Below, in pieces: positions 59,434 through 64,000 of a stretch of DNA of 64,000 bases. Under the pieces are notes generated by a model. It ran no database searches. It had not been told where the DNA came from and saw only the letters and a program-made list of their open reading frames with translations. Each line of letters begins with the position of its first letter. Positions within the stretch are counted from its first letter, which is position 1. The stretch spans positions 2,483,001-2,547,000 of the forward strand of contig NZ_CP108041.1 of NCBI RefSeq assembly GCF_036173065.1. The letters run 5' to 3'. The stretch comes from Rhodococcus sp. NBC_00297. GTDB taxonomy: Bacteria; Actinomycetota; Actinomycetes; Mycobacteriales; Mycobacteriaceae. Made by a program: the position numbers and the translations under genes.

Positions 59434-60774
59434 ATGAACAAGGAGCACATGATGCAGCCATTCTCTCGCCGCGGATTCCTCGGACTGTCCGGTGCCGTCG
59501 CCGCGGGCGCCGCTCTCACCGCCTGTGCCGGAACGAGTTCGACGAGCAGCTCGTCGTCGTCCGGTGGTGGCGATGCCAGTACCATCACGTTCTGGTCGTC
59601 CCACCCGGGCAGCTCGAAGGACATCGAGAACGAGCTCATCTCGCGCTTCCAGACCGCCAATCCCGACCTGACGGTGCAGATGGTCGACGGCGGCAAGAAC
59701 TACGAGGAGATCGCGCAGAAGTTCAACGCGGCGCTGTCGGGCGGGTCGCTGCCGGACGTCGTGCTGCTCTCGGACGTGTGGTGGTTCAACTTCGCGTTGC
59801 TCGGCGCGATCTCGCCGCTGGACGACCTGTTCTCGCAGGCGGGCGTGAACACGAGCGACTACGTCGACTCGCTCGTCGCCGATTACAACTGGAACGACAA
59901 GACGTGGGCGCTGCCCTACGCCCGCTCGACCCCGCTGTTCTACTACAACCGCGAGGTGTGGACTGCTGCCGGACTCCCGGATCGCGGGCCTGCCACGTGG
60001 CAGGAGTTCGACCAGTGGGGCCCGGAGATCCAGCGCGCCATCGGATCCGGCAAGCTCGCGCACGGCTGGGGCAACGCGGAGGACTATCTGGGGTGGACCT
60101 TCGAGGGCCCGATCTGGACGTTCGGCGGCAGCTACTCCGACGAGTTCGATCTGAAGTTCACCGACGAGCGCACCATCGAGGCCGGCAACTTCCTCAAGGA
60201 CATGATCCACACGAAGAAGTACGCGGCCGTGTCCAACGACATCGCCAACGACTTCTCCGCGGGCCTGCTCGGCTCGACCATCGCGTCGACCGGCGACCTG
60301 TCGGGCATCACGAAGAACGCGAAGTTCGACTTCGGCACGGCGTTCCTCCCCGCCGAGGCGGGCACTCCCGGGTGCCCGACGGGTGGCGCCGGACTGGCCA
60401 TCCCGGCGAACATCCCGGACGAGCGGAAGATCAACGCGCTCAAGTTCATCGAGTTCGTGACCAACACCGAGAACACGGCGTACTTCTCGCAGAACGTCGG
60501 CTACATGCCGGTGCGCAAGTCGTCCGCCACCGACGCCTCCGAGGTCGCGTTCCTCGAGCAGAACCCCCGCTCGCGGACCGCGGTGGACCAGCTCGCGCGG
60601 ACCCGGTCGCAGGACTACGCCCGCGTGTTCGTGCCCGGCGGCGATCAGATCATCGGTGCGGGTCTCGAGCAGATCGCCCTGCAGAACGCCGACGTCGCGT
60701 CGACGTTCTCGGGTGTGCAGGATCAGTTGCAGCAGATCATCGATCGCCAGATCACTCCCAAGCTGCCCAAGTAG
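59434..60774 (+). CDS. Extracellular solute-binding lipoprotein (UgpB/MalE type)
   Basis: The 446-residue protein has a Tat-like signal (SRRGFLGLSG) and a lipobox (AALTAC, Cys at residue 32), so it is exported folded and anchored outside. The mature part is a family 1 binding protein: ITFWSSHPGSSKDIENELISRFQ, VDGGKNYEEIAQKF, LPDVVLLSDVWW, LPYARSTPLFYYN and GGAGLAIPANIPDERK. The DVWW and YARSTPLFYYN pieces resemble UgpB, so glycerol-3-phosphate or related phosphodiesters are possible, but sugars cannot be excluded. Confidence 0.9.
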   Translation: MNKEHMMQPFSRRGFLGLSGAVAAGAALTACAGTSSTSSSSSSGGGDASTITFWSSHPGSSKDIENELISRFQTANPDLTVQMVDGGKNYEEIAQKFNAALSGGSLPDVVLLSDVWWFNFALLGAISPLDDLFSQAGVNTSDYVDSLVADYNWNDKTWALPYARSTPLFYYNREVWTAAGLPDRGPATWQEFDQWGPEIQRAIGSGKLAHGWGNAEDYLGWTFEGPIWTFGGSYSDEFDLKFTDERTIEAGNFLKDMIHTKKYAAVSNDIANDFSAGLLGSTIASTGDLSGITKNAKFDFGTAFLPAEAGTPGCPTGGAGLAIPANIPDERKINALKFIEFVTNTENTAYFSQNVGYMPVRKSSATDASEVAFLEQNPRSRTAVDQLARTRSQDYARVFVPGGDQIIGAGLEQIALQNADVASTFSGVQDQLQQIIDRQITPKLPK

Positions 60775-60792
60775 AAGCGGACCACCTCTGTC

Positions 60793-61875
60793 ATGGCCTC
60801 GGTACATTTCGTGGAGACGACCCACCGCTACGCGGGAGCACCGACTCCCTCGGTGGACGCGCTCAGTCTGGACATCGCGGACGGCGAGTTCCTCGTGCTC
60901 GTCGGACCGTCGGGATGCGGCAAGTCGACGAGCCTGCGCATGCTCGCCGGGCTCGAGGCGATCGAGAGCGGGCGCATCGAGATCGGCGGCAAGGACGTCA
61001 GCGGGTTCGCACCCAAGGAACGTGACGTCGCGATGGTGTTCCAGAACTACGCGCTGTATCCGAACATGACGGTGGCGGAGAACATGGGATTCGCGCTGCG
61101 CAACGCGGGAATGTCGAAGGCGGACACGGCCGTCCGCGTCGAGGAGGCGGCTCGGATGCTCGAGCTCGAGCCCCTCCTCGGCCGGCGTCCGGGCAAGCTG
61201 TCCGGCGGCCAACGTCAGCGCGTGGCGATGGGGCGCGCGATCGTGCGTCGCCCCGAGGTGTTCTGCATGGACGAGCCGCTCTCCAACCTGGACGCGAAGC
61301 TCCGGGTGAGCACGAGGTCGCAGATCGCGTCGTTGCAGCGCCGGCTCGGCACGACGACGGTGTACGTGACGCACGATCAGGTCGAGGCCATGACGATGGG
61401 GGACCGGGTCGCGGTCCTGAAGAGCGGACTCCTGCAGCAGGTCGCGAGTCCCCGTGAGCTGTACGCGAATCCGGTCAACGACTTCGTCGCGTCGTTCATC
61501 GGCTCGCCCGCGATGAATCTGCTCGAGACGGATGTGGTGGACGGCCACGCCGTCCTGGGTGGCGCGCGCATCCCGGTGCCCGCCGCACACAAGGGGAGGA
61601 TCGTCGTCGGGGTCCGCCCCGAGTCGTGGGAACTGGTGGGCGAGTCCGACACCGAGGCGGTCGAGCTGACCACCGAGCTGGTCGAGGAACTGGGGGCGGA
61701 GTCGTTCGCCTACTCGGTCGGACCGGCGGACGCCGGCTGGACGGCCCGCGGTGGCCGCGTGGTGGTGCGGGTGGATCGTCGTGTCGTGGTCGGTGCGGGC
61801 GAGCGCCTGCGCGTCAGGCCGGACGCGGGTGAGGTGTACTTCTTCGATCCCGAGTCCGGCCTGCGCCTGCGCTAG
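60793..61875 (+). CDS. ugpC: Sugar ABC transporter ATP-binding protein (UgpC/MsmK type)
   Basis: The 360-residue ATPase has Walker A GPSGCGKST, Q-loop QNYALYPNMTV, signature LSGGQRQRVAMGRAI, Walker B VFCMDEPLSNLDAK and switch His in YVTHDQVEAMTMGD. A C-terminal TOBE/OB domain (about 240-360) is regulatory in MalK/UgpC proteins. It closes the operon 18 bases after the binding-protein gene. The importer is thus complete: two permeases, binding protein and ATPase. Confidence 0.93.
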   Translation: MASVHFVETTHRYAGAPTPSVDALSLDIADGEFLVLVGPSGCGKSTSLRMLAGLEAIESGRIEIGGKDVSGFAPKERDVAMVFQNYALYPNMTVAENMGFALRNAGMSKADTAVRVEEAARMLELEPLLGRRPGKLSGGQRQRVAMGRAIVRRPEVFCMDEPLSNLDAKLRVSTRSQIASLQRRLGTTTVYVTHDQVEAMTMGDRVAVLKSGLLQQVASPRELYANPVNDFVASFIGSPAMNLLETDVVDGHAVLGGARIPVPAAHKGRIVVGVRPESWELVGESDTEAVELTTELVEELGAESFAYSVGPADAGWTARGGRVVVRVDRRVVVGAGERLRVRPDAGEVYFFDPESGLRLR

Positions 61876-61876
61876 A

Positions 61877-63850
61877 TCACCAGATGCGGACGCGCTGCTG
61901 CGGATCCAGGTAGAGCGCGTCCTGCTCCGTCACCTCGAAGGCCTCGTGGAAGCTGTCGAGGTTGCGGACCACGCCGTTGCACCGGAACTCGGGCGGCGAG
62001 TGGGGATCGATGGAAAGGCGGCGCAGCGCCTCCGCGTCCCGCGCCTTGGTGCGCCACACCTGCGCCCAACCGAAGAAGACACGTTGGAGCCCTGTCAGGC
62101 CGTCGATCTCCGGGGCCGCGGAGCCGTTCAGTGAGATCTTGTACGCCTCGACGGCGATCGACAGACCACCGAGGTCACCGATGTTCTCGCCGATCGTGAA
62201 CTTCCCGTTGACGTGGTGTCCGGGAAGAGCTTTCGGCTCGAACGAGTCGTACTGCTCGATCAGCGCCGTGGTGCGCTTGCCGAACTCGCTGCGATCACTG
62301 TCGGTCCACCAGTCGACGAGGTTGCCGTCACCGTCGTACTTGGCTCCCTGGTCGTCGAATCCGTGGCCGATCTCGTGTCCGATGACCGCACCGATTCCGC
62401 CGTAGTTCGCGGCGTCGTCGGCGTCCGGGTCGAAGAACGGGGGCTGCAGGATCGCGGCGGGGAACACGATCTCGTTCATGCCCGGGTTGTAGTAGGCGTT
62501 GACGGTCTGCGGGGTCATGAACCACTCGCCGCGGTCCACCGGACCACCGAGCTTGTCCAGATCGCGCTGGTACTCGGCCTCGTAGCCGCGGCGGTAGTTG
62601 CCCACCACGTCCGCCGGGTCGATCAGCAGCGAGGAGTAGTCCCGCCAGGTGTCCGGGTAGCCGATCTTCGGGGTGAACTTGTCGAGCTTCGCCAGCGCGG
62701 CCGTCCGCGTCTCCGGGCTCATCCACTCGAGGTCGGAGATGTTGCGCCGGTACGCCTCGACGAGGTTGGCCACCAGTTCCTGCATGCGCGTCCGCGAATC
62801 GGCCGGGAAGTGCTTCTGCACGTACAGCTTTCCCACCGCCTCGCCCATCAGGTCCTGTACGAGGGAGACGCCGCGCTTCCAGCGCTCGCGGTTGGTCTCG
62901 GTTCCCGTCAGCGTCCGGCCGTAGAAGGCGAAGTTCTCGTCGACGATCGCGGACGTCAGGTACGGCGCGCGGGAGTGGAGGATGCGCCAGGTGGCCCAGG
63001 CCTTCCAGGCGTCGAGGCTCCGCGTCGACCACAGCTCCGCGAACGTGGTGAGGAACTCGGGCTGGCGGACGACGATCTCGGCGAAGTGCCGGTCCGCGTC
63101 GGCGCCGAGGCCCTCGATCCAGGCGCCCCACTCGAAGCCGGGCGCGTCCGCTCGCAGCGACGCGAGCGTCGTCAGGTTGTAGGAGAGATCGGCGTCGCGG
63201 CGCTTCACCACGTCCCAGTGGCCCGCCGCCAGGGCGGTCTCGAGATCGAGGACGCTCGCTGCGGAACGGGTCACGCCCGCGAGGGCGAACATGGCGCCGA
63301 TGTGCCCGGCGTACTGCTCGCGAACCTGTGCGTGCTCGTCCTCCCGGTAGTACGACTCGTCGGGGAGGCCGAGGCCGGACTGCGAGAAGTGGACGAGGTA
63401 GCGGTCCGATTTCTTCGAGTCGGTGTCGACGTAGTGCGCGACCGCGCCGCCGACACCGGTGCGCTGCAGAGTGCCGAGTACGCGGGCGAGCGCCTCGCTG
63501 TCGGTGGCGTCGGCCACCGCCGCAAGCTCGTCGGCGATCGGCGCGGTGCCGGCCGCCTCGATGGCGTCGGCGTCCAGGAAGCTGCTGTAGAGGTCACCGA
63601 TCTTCGCGGCGTCCGAGCCGGGCGCCGGGCTGGAGTCCGCCGCGACCTGGATGATGTCGCGGACGTGCTCCTCGGCCCGGTCGTACAGTGTCCGGAATGC
63701 GCCGTCGACGGCGCGGTCGGCCGGGATGTCGTACTCGGCCAGCCAGCGGCCGTTGACGTGCTCGAAGAGATCGTCCTGCGCCCTGGTGCCGGCGTCGACG
63801 AACTTCAGGTCCAGGCCCGAGGGCCGTGCGAGTGATGCGTCCGAGGTCAT
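61877..63850 (-). CDS. M13 family metallopeptidase (neprilysin-like, Zmp1/Rv0198c type)
   Basis: The 657-residue zinc peptidase has HEIGH with His492, Glu493 and His496 in VIGHEIGHGFDDQGAKYDGDGN, and the third ligand region in GENIGDLGGLSIA. The NAYYNPGMNEIVFPAAILQPPFF and C-terminal PPEFRCNGVVRNLDSFHEAFEV segments are family features. It lacks a signal peptide and membrane helix, as does mycobacterial Zmp1. The ATG at 63850 has GGAGG just upstream. It converges on the ABC operon with one base between stops. Peptide targets are unknown. Confidence 0.94.
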   Translation of the reverse strand: MTSDASLARPSGLDLKFVDAGTRAQDDLFEHVNGRWLAEYDIPADRAVDGAFRTLYDRAEEHVRDIIQVAADSSPAPGSDAAKIGDLYSSFLDADAIEAAGTAPIADELAAVADATDSEALARVLGTLQRTGVGGAVAHYVDTDSKKSDRYLVHFSQSGLGLPDESYYREDEHAQVREQYAGHIGAMFALAGVTRSAASVLDLETALAAGHWDVVKRRDADLSYNLTTLASLRADAPGFEWGAWIEGLGADADRHFAEIVVRQPEFLTTFAELWSTRSLDAWKAWATWRILHSRAPYLTSAIVDENFAFYGRTLTGTETNRERWKRGVSLVQDLMGEAVGKLYVQKHFPADSRTRMQELVANLVEAYRRNISDLEWMSPETRTAALAKLDKFTPKIGYPDTWRDYSSLLIDPADVVGNYRRGYEAEYQRDLDKLGGPVDRGEWFMTPQTVNAYYNPGMNEIVFPAAILQPPFFDPDADDAANYGGIGAVIGHEIGHGFDDQGAKYDGDGNLVDWWTDSDRSEFGKRTTALIEQYDSFEPKALPGHHVNGKFTIGENIGDLGGLSIAVEAYKISLNGSAAPEIDGLTGLQRVFFGWAQVWRTKARDAEALRRLSIDPHSPPEFRCNGVVRNLDSFHEAFEVTEQDALYLDPQQRVRIW

Positions 63851-63956
63851 GCCTCCATCCTGACAGGCCGGACGAGATGCGCGGGGTCGACGGGGCATTA
63901 CGCTGGTCCGCGCAGGGTCACGTTGTCGACGAGAGAATTCGGGGTAACCGAGGCTC

Positions 63957-64000
63957 ATGTCCACGGAACAGCACAGCATCGACGAGCCCGTCGCGCCGCC
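63957..64000 (+). CDS. Start of a further gene, cut by the window edge
   Basis: An ATG at 63957 with GAGG shortly before opens a frame of 14 codons (STEQHSIDEPVAP) to the end of the window. In mycobacteria the gene beside zmp1 on the other strand encodes a conserved membrane protein, which makes this position plausible, but the fragment is too short to identify. Confidence 0.35.
   Translation, partial: MSTEQHSIDEPVAP

Noticed and set aside
59416-61590. A 724-codon minus-strand open frame opposite the sugar ABC operon
   Set aside because: It covers two genes with clear ABC motifs on the other strand and has no recognisable domain; it is a third-codon-position GC artefact.
1-64000. tRNA, rRNA, CRISPR arrays, prophage or insertion sequences
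   Set aside because: I found no regularly spaced repeats, no cloverleaf-like sequences with CCA ends, and no transposase or integrase motifs.

Overview
The window is a contiguous piece of a high-GC actinobacterial chromosome, most likely Rhodococcus/Rhodococcoides or a close relative in the Mycobacteriales. The evidence is many GTG starts, mycobacterial-type gene sets (LigD, LigC-PolD, PlsB-PlsC, a SigK-like sigma factor, LppU-like lipoprotein, Zmp1-like M13 peptidase, a Nit1C cluster of the MSMEG_0565-0572 type) and dense packing with short gaps. I see no rRNA, tRNA, CRISPR array, phage or insertion sequence, and no gene-free stretch longer than about 220 bases.

Layout. 1-5.8 kb: Bcr/CflA exporter (cut by the window edge), DUF309 protein, aldo/keto reductase, VOC dioxygenase-like protein, DNA glycosylase, YhdH-type quinone/acrylyl-CoA reductase, RNase HI. 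5.5-13.5 kb: small acidic protein, DUF4190 membrane protein, alpha/beta hydrolase, OsmC/Ohr, Lon (with a ClgR-like box), ABC exporter, secreted lipase. 13.7-18.2 kb: LigD, Rv0910-like SRPBCC protein, two small membrane proteins, DUF3626 protein. 18.4-25.8 kb: a tightly coupled Nit1C operon of eight genes containing two nitrilase-fold proteins, one intact (Glu-Lys-Cys) and one in which the catalytic Glu and Cys are both Asp. 25.8-31.4 kb: a 49-residue ORF, a sugar MFS porter with a universal stress protein, and an MMPL transporter-lipocalin pair divergent from a MarR regulator; a 31-bp operator-like element is shared by the two divergent promoter regions. 31.4-41 kb (minus strand): VOC protein, long-form threonine synthase, an AbiEi/DUF559 gene bracketed by two copies of a 50-bp hairpin repeat, Nei2 glycosylase, SPL-like radical SAM protein, class III nucleotidyl cyclase, PlsC-HAD and PlsB. 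41-49 kb: stress protein, CatB-like acetyltransferase, secreted serine protease, secreted small protein, IlvD, SigK-like sigma factor, DHA2 exporter, LppU-like lipoprotein. 49-57.5 kb: LigC and PolD, NhaA-thioredoxin fusion, Dps, zinc metallopeptidase, degenerate EAL-DICT protein, L,D-transpeptidase. 57.5-64 kb: a complete Ugp-type sugar ABC importer, M13 peptidase and the first codons of a further gene.

The main points of interest are the pseudo-nitrilase inside an otherwise complete cyanide/nitrile (Nit1C) operon, the cassette-like hairpin-flanked AbiEi/DUF559 gene, and a MarR-type operator that appears to tie an MMPL/lipocalin export operon to a sugar porter and an unannotated small ORF. 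Everything here was read by eye from sequence; family names come from recognised motifs, not from database searches.
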